A DNA stretch of 64,000 nt from Congeria kusceri (Eukaryota > Mollusca > Bivalvia > Myida > Dreissenidae), in contig CM051030.1 in assembly GCA_027627225.1 (NCBI GenBank), forward strand, positions 19,203,415-19,267,414, written 5' to 3'. A program made the position numbers and the translations under genes. The notes below the pieces were generated by a model, which did no database searches, was not told the origin of the DNA, and saw only the letters and a program-made list of their open reading frames with translations. Shown in pieces: positions 11,444 through 22,639 of the stretch (positions are counted from its first letter, which is position 1; every line of letters begins with the position of its first letter).

Positions 11444-11912
11444 ATCTGGAATAAACAAAGAAGACATTAAAATGTAATGAAGTAATATAACGAACATTCG
11501 TTAACTTCAATAACAACTAGCTTGCTTTTTTTATCGCACGTGTAAGGACACATATCTGCATCTATTCTTAACTAACAGTAAACGTAATATCTTAAATAAT
11601 GCCTCTGCTATTTGCTGATGCGGACAAAATGCGAACATAAAAATAGTTTTGGTTTCACATATCTACTGAATTTAAATTTTAAAATAACCCTCTATAATAT
11701 AAGGTTGAACTCGTGCCACACAAAGTACGTATTTCGCGTTACATGTTGAACATTCTTATGCAAAAAACAAATCATTGGAAAAACACATGTATTAGATATC
11801 TACTGCGGCAATATACTACTTTAACCAAGACACCTGACATAGCTTAATTCCTGATTCATCTAAAAATAGAAATACCCAATTCAAATAATACATTTGGTGA
11901 TGTGAATTATGT

Positions 11913-12118
11913 GATATATACACCACATCCATACATTGACAGACAAAAATCTCACATAGCTAGACAACAGTGTATCAAATAATTCACATCAACATCTCAA
12001 CACAGATCCCGTGGATGTTAACTATATATACAACACACCCAGACATTGATACACGAAATCTCACATCTCGAGACATCCGTGTATCACATAATTTACATCA
12101 ACCTCTCAACACAGATCC
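11913..12118 (+). repeat. Two-copy tandem repeat, about 109 bp
   Basis: ATATATACACCACATCCATACATTGA to CATCTCAACACAGATCC (11913-12009) is followed by a diverged second copy (12023-12118). The 94-codon frame at 11970-12254 spans it and looks incidental. From 12119 to 13915 I see no further feature apart from AT-rich DNA. Confidence 0.6.
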
Positions 12119-13919
12119 ATCCGTGTGTAAAATAACTCACCATCAGCTCAATGCAGACCACATCGGCTCCTTATTACATACAAAACAAACTACATCACTG
12201 ACGCACCGAAATATCGAGAAACATAAACGCTTATCTCAATGTCCCTTATATTAAAAAACACGTCATGTTTCTTGTGCAATGATAAACAGGACAAGACAAC
12301 AAACTATCTATACACTAGGATTAGCAACTGAATTTTGGCAGAAAAATGCAGACTGTCGTTTGTGGAATACAAAAATCTTAGTCTGCACTACATATACCAA
12401 TATGAAATAGGATTTTATATATCAAATAATACCAGAAACCAGCCTGTTGTTGAGCCCACATCAGTTAAAAGAGAAACTTGAGCATCAATTATGAAAAACA
12501 TTGAACATGATTCCCATTTCACGAATCTGTCTACATTAGCGCAATTTTAAATAGTTTTGTTGTTGTTAATGTTGTTGTTTTACTTGCAACAAACGACATC
12601 AGACGCTATCCAATGATCACATTAAAACCGTATTATAATCATCCTCAGCATTAAAAGTCGTAGGAATCGGAAAAAACGACAAGAAAAAACACACGAAACA
12701 TACTTATTGAGAAATGATACGAGCCTACAATTACTATAAAATAGCAAACACCCGGTCGACATCTCAAGCATGCCAGGTGTTTTTTAGAAATCCACAGAAA
12801 CCAATGAATCTGGACGCTGAAATTTAATGTTTGCAATTTGTTTTTTAGCTGGAGACTGAATGTTCTACCTTCGCAAAATCGGAAACAAACTAGCCACCGT
12901 GTCACATGCATAGCTTTCCAATGATGAAACGTTTATCGCTAACATTTTTTTTCCTTAATATATAGAAGATTAGTACCATTATGGTATATTGCCAAACACT
13001 TAACATATCCTACATGAAATCGTTATTCCGATATAGAATGAACTCCAGTTATATAACAAAAGGCCGCAAAACATTTGAGAAAACAAAAATCCGTTCGAAC
13101 CGAAAACCGACAGGCAAAACCAAAAACACAAAGTACCTGATATTCTTAGTTAAATTCTTTGAAAGCACCAAATAATGGTCAAAAAGAGAGTGTTTAAATG
13201 CTAACCTCAGACCCTGAGACACATGAAATGACTCACAAACCGACCCACACGCCTTAAGTCTAAAAGTTGTCTTTCTTTTCAGAAAGGCTTACTAGAAACC
13301 CTCAAAGGCTGAACAATAAATTTTCATATTAGGCCACCGCTATACATACATTAAGCAGAAATGCAAGGGTCTTAGTAACCCTTTTTTCAAAAAATGCTCT
13401 GTTGAATTTACCTTTTTTTAAACCAGACAAACGTAGGATGTGAAAAGATGTAGTTTTGTCCATTTTCAAAAATATCATGAATATTAAAAACACCTTTTAA
13501 AACACGTAACCCCGAATACGAATATGCGAATTAATTTTCTTAACTGTACAAGAAATAGCTATAAAATTAAGATATTCATAATGGCATGGCATACAAGTAT
13601 ATATAAAAAACAATATACTCATCTTTACAAGGCTGTGCTTTAGCAATGCTGCTAATAGCGGTGTGTAAAGTGCCTCTTAAATAGCTGGCCTTGTCGGAAG
13701 TGGAACTGCTGCGGAACGAAGACTCTCTGTGTGTACGAACACGAAGAGTGAAAACTCAGCGCACTCACGAATCCCAACCATGTTTTATTTCAAAAGTTCT
13801 TTGTCCTACTGTAATCTACCTATTTAGCTTGAAATTTGATATTCTTACAACAATAATTAACAAAAACTATAATTTTTAAATCGAAATATGCTGAACCACG
13901 TGTAAACTCCTGTGTAGGC

Positions 13920-14012
13920 AAACCTCAAATGATTCTACCCGCCAAATCGAACGAAAAACTCGTGCAAAGGGAAATACCGAATGCTTACTGAAGCGTGACA
14001 AAAATAATAACA
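13920..14012 (+). repeat. Dispersed 93-bp block, copy 2
   Basis: Second copy of the block at 11233-11325, in the same orientation, 2.7 kb downstream. The next 860 bases (14013-14877) hold nothing I can name. A CpG-containing open stretch at 14410-14616 has no recognisable motif. Confidence 0.65.
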
Positions 14013-14877
14013 AATATTTTGTCCTAGCTTAGTGTTTTTACAGGGGTCATTTAAATTCAGAAATAGAAGGCATTTTTAAACGTACCTTTACTGATCTGCT
14101 GCAGAAAACATACCGATGTCTCAGATTACAAACATGTCATGTCAAATAAGCACATGTTTTAATCAATCATGTGCTCCACTGACATAAAACAATTTGGTCT
14201 GAGCAAATTTCTACTACTTTTTTTTATCTTAATAAGATTATCCATGCAGACCATAAACAGTTGCAAATTCCCAGGTAATTTCATTTCAGAAACCCAACAA
14301 ATTTTAAACAAGCACAACAAGTAGTTAACTACAAATAATCAAGTATAACCACACTGTTGAACTGTCCTAAATACTGTTTTTTGTTGTTGTTTTTACTTCG
14401 AAATAGTTATTGGCTGTAATCAGTTCAAGCCGGGAAACTGTCAGACTGGGACACAAATACAGGAGTCTGGTATCCGACCCACGAGATTTATCTCGGCTTG
14501 CCGGGATAGGCCAAGTAGTCACGATCGTCGGCAATGTAGTACGAATTGTAGCGCATCAAATGATGATAAACATTTGTGTGCTGGACCATTGTCGGACAGT
14601 TGTATTTGCAGTGTAAGACCAGCGTCCAAAAATACCTATTCATCAGTCTGAAGTTAGGATATATATCCAATAGATTTACGATATAAGAATCCCCAAATAT
14701 TTTATGAGTACAAAAAGAATGCAACTATAGATGTTGTTCTCTTGATGTGGATAATCCATGATACTTGAAATCTATTGACACAGAACTAATTTATTTACTT
14801 TCTAGTATATTTCGACTGTATCTCAAATTTTTCATCAGCTATATAATGATGTTCAGAGAAAGTCCCGAAAATCTGCT

Positions 14878-15325
14878 GCCTTCCAAAAAACCCAAGAAAG
14901 ACGCACCTCTACAACACATATTGTCTACCATAGGCAGTGTGATGTACCCAGTTGCCAAATACTTCGCCACATTCATAGGCCCAACGCTTGAAAGACAAAC
15001 ATCACATTCTGAACAGTGTGGACTTTGTACAGAAAATCGAAGGTCTAGAAGTACCACCTGCCACCAAAATAGTGTCATACGACGTTTCGGCTCTATTACA
15101 GGCATTCCGTGTGACAAAGGCTTGACTGTAAATTAGAAAAAAACTCGATGAAAACATCAGTGGCAGAAAAGAACTATCAGTTGATTGCATAGTTGGACTT
15201 TTGGAAAAAAAAAAATTAACAGCACATACTTTGTTCGCAAGGGCCAGCATTATCAACAAAAACAGGGTGCAGCCAAGAGGTCACCAGTGTTGCCCATAGT
15301 AGCAAATCACTACACGGAACTCATT
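14878..15325 (+). pseudogene. Penelope-like element reverse transcriptase, decayed fragment
   Basis: Translation gives the characteristic reverse-transcriptase blocks of Penelope-like retroelements in order. These are a KKDAPL..ILSTIGSVMYPVAKY block (14910-14970), NSVDFVQKIEG (about 15009-15042), VSYDVSAL (RT motif A with its Asp, about 15077-15100) and a degraded G-x-SPV-P-VAN block (about 15270-15300, motif B region). The first block is in one frame and the next in another, so there is at least one frameshift near 15005. A stop follows at 15134, a poly-A run at 15205 breaks the frame again, and the motif B region has lost its usual Ala-Met-Gly-Ser. The GIY-YIG endonuclease part and both ends are missing. 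This is a dead 5'- and 3'-truncated copy. The assignment rests on motif order. Confidence 0.65.
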
Positions 15326-15329
15326 TAAA

Positions 15330-15900
15330 TATAGGGAATAAGTGTTCTAAGTTTGAATGAAATCCCTCAAGCCATTCCTGAGAAACCAGATTACCGATAG
15401 ATAAAATTTAACCTTAGACTAATTGTAGTACCTGAAAACAAACTGCAGAAACTGTGTATGAAATGTAAAGGTCAACCAATCCTGTTTCTTGTTTTATCTT
15501 ACAAAATTATATTTCCTTGGGACAGTTACTGTTTTGAGCAAGATGAAAATTGCAGCATGTCATACAAGGAGTAAAGTATTAGAAACGTAAAATTATATAT
15601 GATTAATTCGATTTTTGACAGAAACGCTGCATCAGTCCAATGTAACCTGTCCATACAGCTTGTATGTAAAATTTCTAAGTGTAAAAAGGCCCGTAATGTT
15701 GACAAATTTCAAACTAGAGTTACCAAACTTGGCCTATAGGTTCATTTTAATGTGGGGAATAAATGTTTTAATTTTGAATGAATTCCCTCAAGCTTATCCT
15801 GAGAAACTAGCTTACTGAAAAACTTTAACTTAGCTCGGACGATGGCGCAGACACCGGGGCGACTAGAATAGCTTGCCTATTCTTCGAAAAGTAGAGCCAA
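15330..15900 (+). mobile_element. Non-autonomous repeat with CTATTCTTCGAAAAGTAGAGC end
   Basis: Two related halves (15330-15440 and 15640-15830) share GGGAATAA-TGTT and AATCCCTCAAGCC-TCCTGAGAAAC. The right end (GCTTGCCTATTCTTCGAAAAG, about 15870-15892) is present in inverted orientation at 61550-61580. The inner part (GGCCCGTAATGTTGACAAA, ACCAAACTTGGCCTATAGG) also matches the reverse complement of 61630-61720. This is an interspersed bivalve-type repeat, not a gene. Confidence 0.6.
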
Positions 15901-16339
15901 ATAAAATCATTTACATGCTAAAGATCGCAAAGTTTTTGCACTACGAAAGTTTTATGAATAGAAAAAATCTCAAAGTTCTTTCACACGGTCGATACACGCA
16001 CGCTTTCCATGCGCGGAAACGTGACGTCGTTTGTGTCAGCATAACTTTCGCGCGCTTTGAGAGAACAAAGAATTTACATGAAATACACGGACTATTAATA
16101 ACAAGAAACGTGGAAACTCCACGAACACCTAATTTGTCGAATGAAATGCAGTGAAGTCAGCACACAACAAGGCTTGTCACAGGATGTGCCGTATGCCCCC
16201 AAAGCATATGCTTTTCAGAGGAAGGCAACACAATGTCAGTTGCCTGTTGGCATAAATGACGCTTCCTATAAAAAGAGTTATGGTCCTTGTACTCTGCTCT
16301 TCTCGCAACATCCTCTATCAATATATGTAGTTTTATTTT

Positions 16340-17265
16340 AAATCACTTCAATACTACTGGAGTTATGCATTGCACAACATAATTACATGAACGGCAATAA
16401 CTCCATAAATATTGTAGAAAGAGTCGTGGTTCTTGTACTCTGCACTTCCTCTCATTGTCCTCTATCATTATATGAAGAAGATTAATGCTTTACATAAGAA
16501 AATAAAACAAAGGGCAATAACTCCATAAATAATGAAGAAAGAGTTGTGGTCCTTGTGCTCTGTAGTTTCTTTCATTGTCCTTTATCATTAAATGAAGTTT
16601 CATTTGAATCTATTCAATAGTAATGGAGTTATGCTCCGCACAAGAAAATTAAACAAAGGGCAATAACTCCATAAATATTGAAGACAGAATTATGGTCTTG
16701 TGCTCTGCACTTCCTCTCATTGTCCTCTATCATAATATGAAGTTTCATTTTAATGACTTCAATACTAATGGAGTTATGCTCCGCACAAGAAAATAAAACA
16801 AATGTTCATAAATATTGAAGAAAGAGTAATGGTGCTTGTGCTGTGCACTTACCTTTCATTGTCCTCCATCATTACATGTATATGAAGTTTCATGTGAATG
16901 CCTTCAAAACTAATGGAGTTACGTTCCGCACAAGAAAATAATTGCTTCAAATAAGGAAATAAAACAAAGGGCAATAAGTCGATATATATTGAAGAAAGAG
17001 TTGTGGTCCTTGTGCTCTGCACTTTCCCTCATTGTCCTCAATCATTATATGAAGTTTCATTTTAATCCCTTCAATACTAATGGAGTTATGCTCCGCACAA
17101 GAAAATAAATGCTTCACATAAGAAAATAAAACAAAGGGCAATAACGCCACAAATAATGAAGAAAGAGTAATGGTCCTTGTGCTCTGCACCTCATCTTATT
17201 GTCCTCTATCATTAGATGAAGTTTCCCTTTAATGCCTTCAATACGGACGATGTGATCACTATAAG
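16340..17265 (+). repeat. Tandem repeat array, unit about 120-170 bp
   Basis: Five to six imperfect units carry GGGCAATAACTCCATAAATA, GAAGAAAGAGTTGTGGTCC, TTGTGCTCTGCACTT, CATTGTCCTCTATCATTA and ACTAATGGAGTTATGCTCCG. The spacing of GGCAATAACTCC (16391, 16511, 16659, 16968, 17137) shows length variation and one damaged unit. A minus-strand relic of the same family lies at 37077-37190. The minus-strand frames here are repeat by-products. Confidence 0.75.
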
Positions 17266-17871
17266 CCCTTCGGGGGCATAACACGTAATCCAGTTGCCGA
17301 TTTTCATTATCAAATCTGTAGATGTTCATTTGGGAATCGGGTGTTAGAACACGCTCATAACATGCACATACCCAACTAAAAGTGCTGCCAATTACTTGCT
17401 TCTATACTAATTAAAAATTTGATTGACAACGTGCTAAATGTCAAGCGATATAAGTTCATTTGAATATTGGAAATTTCAGGTGTTCTTATTGGATGACTGG
17501 TTTGCTATAGTAAAATAGATTTTACGGACGTTATACTGCTAGTGCTCACAATGTAATGGGAAGAAAGGGTTGAAGAGAGTCACGAGCGGAAACACAGTAC
17601 CAAGTACATTTCCTCTTGGAGACATGTAAGGAACACATTTTGAGGGTTCGGTGCTTCGCAGTGGAAGTAGGATGCACAGGCTTTCCGGCGCGGTCTCTCT
17701 GGCAAGCATTTAGCAGCCTTTGAGTAACTGGACAGTCACGAAACAAGGCATTATCAGCGTTGCACGGGATGCAGAGTCAGCCTCGTTTTGGATCTGGCGG
17801 TAGCGAGAAGAGTCGTGGATAGGAGGCCGCAAGGCAGATAATTCGACAGCTACTGCTTCAAGGCAGATGGA
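17266..17871 (-). other. Likely further decayed LINE sequence
   Basis: The minus-strand frame immediately downstream of the endonuclease fragment continues with scattered open stretches (17546-17746, 66 codons). These are plausibly the frameshifted remainder of the same non-LTR element. I see no diagnostic motif here, so this is inference from position and orientation. Confidence 0.25.
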
Positions 17872-18324
17872 TCAGTGATAGCGCAATCCTACCATCTCCA
17901 AACTAGACATTGGCCACTCTAGTCGGCGCACCATAGGAGGGCGTTGTTGGTAGCGCCTAAACGCCCGATGAATATGGCCCCAACCTGATGATGGAGATGG
18001 TGGTAGTATTTGATGCTGTATCTTGTAACCACTAAACATTCTTGAAACTCTTGATATATACGTTTCACTTGTCTTTAGTCGGTAAGCCCATTTTAAACAA
18101 AAAACCGAGACACCACCCCAACATCGATGACACCTGCAGATACGGCGCGGGCTATCGAAGTTATTGAATCCTGGTAAGATATTTGCAATGTCATCATTTA
18201 TGGTTTGCCACCTTTCCAATAGACCGACGATATCGTATTCAGAACAACATGATGTAAAATCTTCTTCATAGGCAAATTTCTTAAGACCACGTTCATGTGT
18301 GTATTCAGTGAGCAGAAAACACAC
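17872..18324 (-). pseudogene. Non-LTR retrotransposon AP-endonuclease domain fragment
   Basis: The minus frame opens with a GLKK-FAYEEDF stretch, then SEYDIVGLLERW, an ILPGFNNFDSPRR segment and WGGVSVF. This is the order expected at the N-terminal half of the LINE endonuclease/exonuclease/phosphatase domain: a strand ending in the catalytic Glu-Thr, the x-PGF loop, and GG-V-VFVK. At the Glu position the sequence has E followed by R instead of the usual T. After WGGVSVF the frame diverges, so a frameshift near 18100 is likely. Only 150 codons remain open, far shorter than the usual ORF2 of about 900-1000 codons, and no reverse transcriptase follows. The exact clade is unknown. Confidence 0.6.
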
Positions 18325-18870
18325 TTTCTATTTACAAGATTAGGTTTAGGACCTTGACCGGAATGCTATTTGTCGACAACTGATGGCAACGCCTTATCAT
18401 AGTCATACATGTAGTTCTACTTGTCCATAATAAGATAGCTTGGAGTATGCATTTTTGCAAATGTCTATGCATTGCTTTAAGAAGGGACAAAAACACGACG
18501 ATATTTAAGTGATTTTATATAATTAATATATATCGTATCTTTCGTTTTAAATGATTATTTTTATTGTATGTATGAATCTAATGAAGGGACCAAATAAATG
18601 CATGTAGTTCGCATGGTATTGAACATACGCATACACACAGGTAACCGACAGCGTGGAAATAAAAAACAACACTTATATTGTTTTGATAGATCATAACGGT
18701 ATCGACTGCATATCTTTTTATATATAAATAATGTAAAGGAAGAACCAAAAAAGACGAAGCATGTACTTGAAGTTATAAAGTTTTAAAATCACATGAAACT
18801 TACTAACTCATTGACAAAAATCGAAACCGGTTTCACAGAATAACAGAATAAATCCTAATGACGGCTATTT
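18325..18870. other. AT-rich spacer
   Basis: No exon, TIR or tandem unit could be supported between the LINE fragment and the 75-bp minisatellite. Confidence 0.4.
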
Positions 18871-20270
18871 AGACCCGATAGATTGAAGTAGTACCGCTAG
18901 AATGGAAAAATGCGACTATATACCCCGTACATAAATCCGTTACGCTGAAGTACTGTTATACAACCTAAAAAAATAGCAGGCACTATCATGACTTTTGGAG
19001 AATGGGAAATTAAAGAGTCTAAACGTCTTATACAGACCGGGTACAGTGACGTACTACCACTAGTATGTGGCAATTTGACAAAATAGGGACTTATAAAACC
19101 ATATATAGACTGTATCCAGAAACACAACCACTAGTACGGAGTAATGGGAATGAAGAGAGACTCATAACACCTTATACATGTATATTCCGGGTATCATGAA
19201 ATACTACCAGTAGTATGGGGAAACGGGTCTGAATAGAGACAAATAACGCCTTATATAGATCCGGACTAATAACGGCTTATATAGTCCCGGTACCCTGAAG
19301 AACTGCCACTAGAACGGGGGAATAGGACATAATACAAACTAATAACGCCTTATATAAACCCTACCACTAGCGCGTGGTTATGGGACTGAAGCGAGAGAAT
19401 TACAATCTTATACAGAATAACACGTACAACCACTAATACGGGGGAGTGGGACATAGAAGGACTAATAAAGGCTTTTATAGACCCTGTACCCTGAAGTACT
19501 ACAACTAGCACGGGAAAATGGGACTGTACAGAGACTAATTACGCCTTATATAGGCCATGTACTCTGAAGTACTACCACCAGCACGGGGAAAACGGACATA
19601 GAGACTTATAACGCCTTATCTAGACCCAATGTATACCCTGAGATACTATTACTAGTACGGGTAATGGGACTGAAGCGAGACTTATAACGCCTTATATAGT
19701 CCAGTAACCACGTAGTACTGCCACTAGTTCGTGGTAATTGGACTGAATATTGACTAATAACGCCTTATATAAACCCGGTACCCTGAAGTACTACCACTAG
19801 CAGCGAGGAATACTACTAAATAGAGACTAATAACGCCTTATCTTGAACCGGTACCCTGAAGTACTACCATAAGTACGGGATATTGAGACAAAAGAGTGAA
19901 TAATAACGCATTATATATAGAACAGGTACCCTGAAGTACTATCACTAGAACGGATAAATGAGACAAAAGAGTGAATAATAACGCCTTATATATAGAACCG
20001 GTAACCTGAAGTACTACCAGTAGAACGGATAAATGAGACAAAAGAGTGAATAATAACGCCTTATATATAGAACCGGTACCCTGAAGTACTACCACTAGAA
20101 CGGATAAATGAGTCTGAATAAAACAAATAACTTATACAGGCCAGGTACACAGAAGTATTATCACTAGCATGGGGTAATGGGACTGAATAAAGACTAATAA
20201 CGCATTATATAGTTCAGGTACCCTAAAGTACTAGCACTAATACGGGGGAATGGCACTGAAGAGAGTTTTA
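18871..20270. repeat. Minisatellite, 75-bp unit
   Basis: About twenty units carry GGTACCCTGAAGTACTACCA, CTAGAACGG, TAATGGGACTGAA and ACTAATAACGCCTTATATAG. In the youngest part GGTACC recurs at 19925, 20000 and 20075, an exact 75-bp period. Older outer units vary between about 60 and 80 bp. The four central units (19838-20100) share an extra ATGAGACAAAAGAGTGAATA phrase, so they amplified together. Because 75 is a multiple of three, a minus-strand frame stays open across them, but it is not a gene. Confidence 0.85.
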
Positions 20271-20485
20271 AAGGCACAAACAAGGTTATACACGTTAAAC
20301 AAAACATTACACGTTTAATGTTGAGATAATAAACATATACAATAATGCATTATGAGCTAAACACATATACACATTTTCATAAAATAAATGGAATTTAAAC
20401 AGTTTGAAGTTCAGTTTGTTGTTTATATTTTCGACACTACGAAACTAGACCTTCCTTGTGTTTTATGTAGATATTTGTGCAGCTC

Positions 20486-20547
20486 GCCGAATTTTAACGG
20501 TTAATACCGGGAAGTCGGATTTAATCCGCAACGCCACGAAATTCGGC
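20486..20547. repeat. Short hairpin-forming inverted repeat
   Basis: GCCGAATTT at 20486-20494 and AAATTCGGC at 20539-20547 are perfect reverse complements around a 44-nt loop. The loop contains a second small palindrome (GGATTTAATCC). It lies 150 bp upstream of the regulatory cluster at 20639. It could be a structural or protein-binding element, or chance. Confidence 0.3.
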
Positions 20548-20638
20548 AGTAAATAAAGCTAGTGTTTGTTAACAGAAGGAAATCAACCATGGGTTATTCT
20601 ACAACAAATCATGGGCGGAGACTAATGTTTTGAAAATA

Positions 20639-20875
20639 CTTCCGGAAAAGCGAAAACATTGTGGAGTAGAATGCACGTGTTTAAACGCGAATTTATAAAA
20701 TTCTGACAAACAACTAATTTCTGCATTATGTAACGCAATTTAACCACATGTTCACCATATTTAGTTATGAAATCACGTTGATTCTTTGATATTCATCAAT
20801 AAAACTGACGTCATTTGCTCAATGTTTATCAACAAAGCTGACGTCATATTGCATTTTTATGATTTATTGACGTCA
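20639..20875 (+). promoter_or_regulatory. Promoter-like cluster: ETS site, E-box, three perfect CREs
   Basis: A palindromic ETS site (CTTCCGGAA, 20639-20647) and a CACGTG E-box (20674-20679) are followed by three identical full CREs (TGACGTCA) at 20806-20813, 20839-20846 and 20868-20875. The first two CREs sit in a 33-bp direct repeat (ATCAAYAAARCTGACGTCAT). Full palindromic CREs bind CREB/ATF dimers in animals. Three in 70 bp is far above chance in AT-rich DNA. A strong splice donor lies 330 bp downstream on the plus strand. Regulation by cAMP or stress is inference. Confidence 0.5.
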
Positions 20876-20879
20876 CTGA

Positions 20880-21207
20880 AACGCAGGCGTACTTCGTGGA
20901 AGAAAGGGCTGAGTATAGATAGATATTGTCTTCATTAATAACTTTTAAAAATATAGACGTATTATATGTAAAATCATGTTAGATCATGTCGTTCGATGCT
21001 TGGTATCAAAACACTCGGGCTATCGCTAACCCGACAATTATTTCTTATGTATACTTTCGATTTCATTCCTTCTAATAGAGTACGCTGATGTAAGCTGTAC
21101 AATGTGCAATAACTGTATTTGTAAGTGAGATAAATTCGCTTTATCAGTTATTTTATCGTTGCCCAAAAGACTAGTGTCCTAACACGTTTGAAGCTTTAGC
21201 TGTTGAG
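20880..21207 (+). other. Possible 5' non-coding leader exon
   Basis: The segment downstream of the CRE cluster ends in CTGTTGAG|GTAAGTAAG, a full-consensus splice donor (GT at 21208-21209). No long frame is open, so it would be untranslated. The plus-strand Ig-type exons from 24.7 kb onward would be the nearest targets. The start is approximate, set by the CRE positions. Confidence 0.3.
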
Positions 21208-21209
21208 GT

Positions 21210-21844
21210 AAGTAAGAGGAATATATGGTATATAATTGAGGCGAAACATACTGTTTTCTGGTTTTGATTCTCTATTAATATATTGGCTCTGGAAATAAAA
21301 ATGAATTTTTACACAATATATCTTAAAAGTATGTGTGTGGACCTGTATAATGTACAAAACGTACTACGTTCCGTTTGGTAGTAAGTATCTCGTACGTGGT
21401 ATCACAGATGGAACATACTACATATCAAAACATACAATTAAGCAAATAGACAAGGGATTCCGACACTGCTATCTATATGCCCAAATTAAATCGTGCTTTT
21501 CCTTTTATATTACCAGCGGCATAGTCAGGTTTTTGATATTGGGGCGGTGGAAATATTATTATATAATTAAATTAATCGTATTGTTTGTAATTAGAATATC
21601 TAACCATAGATACATCTCTTAGTCATTGCCACGTTGTGTAAAGTCTCGTCAAGCGCATACCAATCAATTATAACAGTTAAAGTTTATATGCATTTGTGAT
21701 CCGGTATACATAAAACTAAGTCATAAAAGAAAAAAGAAAAATCTTAAGTTTTAAGAAAACGTGAAAGTGGAGAAAATAAAGAAGACATACAAAAAGTATG
21801 GCATATGCCTGAACTGAGCAGTCGTCCTTAACATTATCGCACGT
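21210..21844. other. Intronic or intergenic, nothing recognised
   Basis: An open plus-strand stretch at 21335-21622 has 95 codons, but its amino-acid make-up (Tyr/Ile/Lys-rich) is what AT-rich DNA yields by chance. No motif or splice context supports it. Confidence 0.35.
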
Positions 21845-22630
21845 TCAGAGAACATTCACTAAAACAAATTCGTTGGCAATGCCATTCATGTCAATCATAT
21901 CAACCGCGGTCTGATGAACGTACAGCGTCCTCAAATGGGTGAGTCGCCTCCTGTGACACTGTCGTCCAGAGACATATGTCTTGAGGCGCTTCCAAGCAAA
22001 GAACGTCCAATCTGTGGAAGAGTTCGTGGCAGGCATAACAGAACACCAGTTGTACGATATTCGCAACATTTAATAACATATGTGTACGTCACACGAATGT
22101 AAATGTTTGTAACGGTTTGCCCTCAACAAGTGAATTGAGATTTCGATCATGGACGACAGATCATTAACCTTGAGATCCCATTTGTAGAGATCCATGCATT
22201 GCTGTAGATTTTTATCGTAGTTCTTCCCGGTGTCGCATTTCAGGAGAAGATCTTGACGATGTCGCAGCGTGCGATATCCCGGTTGGTCGAACCTGATATC
22301 CCGGTTGGTCGAACCTGTCCTTGATGCATGCATTCGCAAGGGTATGTGCCTCTTAGCCGTAGCCGGATACTCGTGAGCAGCGCTGCCGACCACACGTTTT
22401 GGAACCTTGCGTCCCCTTGGAAGAACTGGCTCACTCGCGTCGACGTTGCTCAACTGGGCGTTGACTTTATCCCATAACGCGCCATATTCGTCGTCCCTAG
22501 CTGGTCAGAGTCTGTATGCATGTATGGTCAGTGATGCTTTAATCTGACCCTCTGTAACAGACATGACTATATGCTGAAACGTCAGGCTAAGATCGTCTGT
22601 AGGAAGCAGAACGAAATTGCCGAGATAGTG
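21845..22630 (-). pseudogene. hAT-superfamily transposase, decayed C-terminal part (ZMYM1/TTF-type)
   Basis: On the minus strand a TEGQIKASLTIHA block lies near 22540 and ALWDKVNAQLSNVD near 22470. These are followed by SEPVLPRGRKVPKR, then FDQPGYRTLRH..DLLLKC near 22280, and finally VMPATNSS..WTFFAWKRLKTYVSG..RRLTHLRTLYVHQTA and a MIDMNGIANEF tail. The last part is the hAT C-terminal dimerisation region, in which the family has P-x-TNA-x-SERSFS-L-R-KTYLR. Here Ser-Glu-Arg-Ser is lost. The pieces lie in different frames. A perfect 22-bp tandem duplication (22273-22294 and 22295-22316) is one cause of frame loss. The N-terminal BED or TTF finger, the catalytic Asp residues and the TIRs are not seen. 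This is a dead fragment. Confidence 0.7.
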
Positions 22631-22639
22631 CAATTTACC

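Noticed and set aside
14410..14616. 68-codon frame rich in Val/Ile as a membrane protein
   Set aside because: No start context, no neighbours, and an equally long opposite-strand frame overlaps it.
19838..20095. 85-codon minus frame with a 25-residue repeat
   Set aside because: By-product of an exact 75-bp (25-codon) minisatellite period; neighbouring older units are not open.
18871..20270. CRISPR-like array of repeats and spacers
   Set aside because: The whole unit is repeated with no unique spacers, the period varies, and the genome is eukaryotic.
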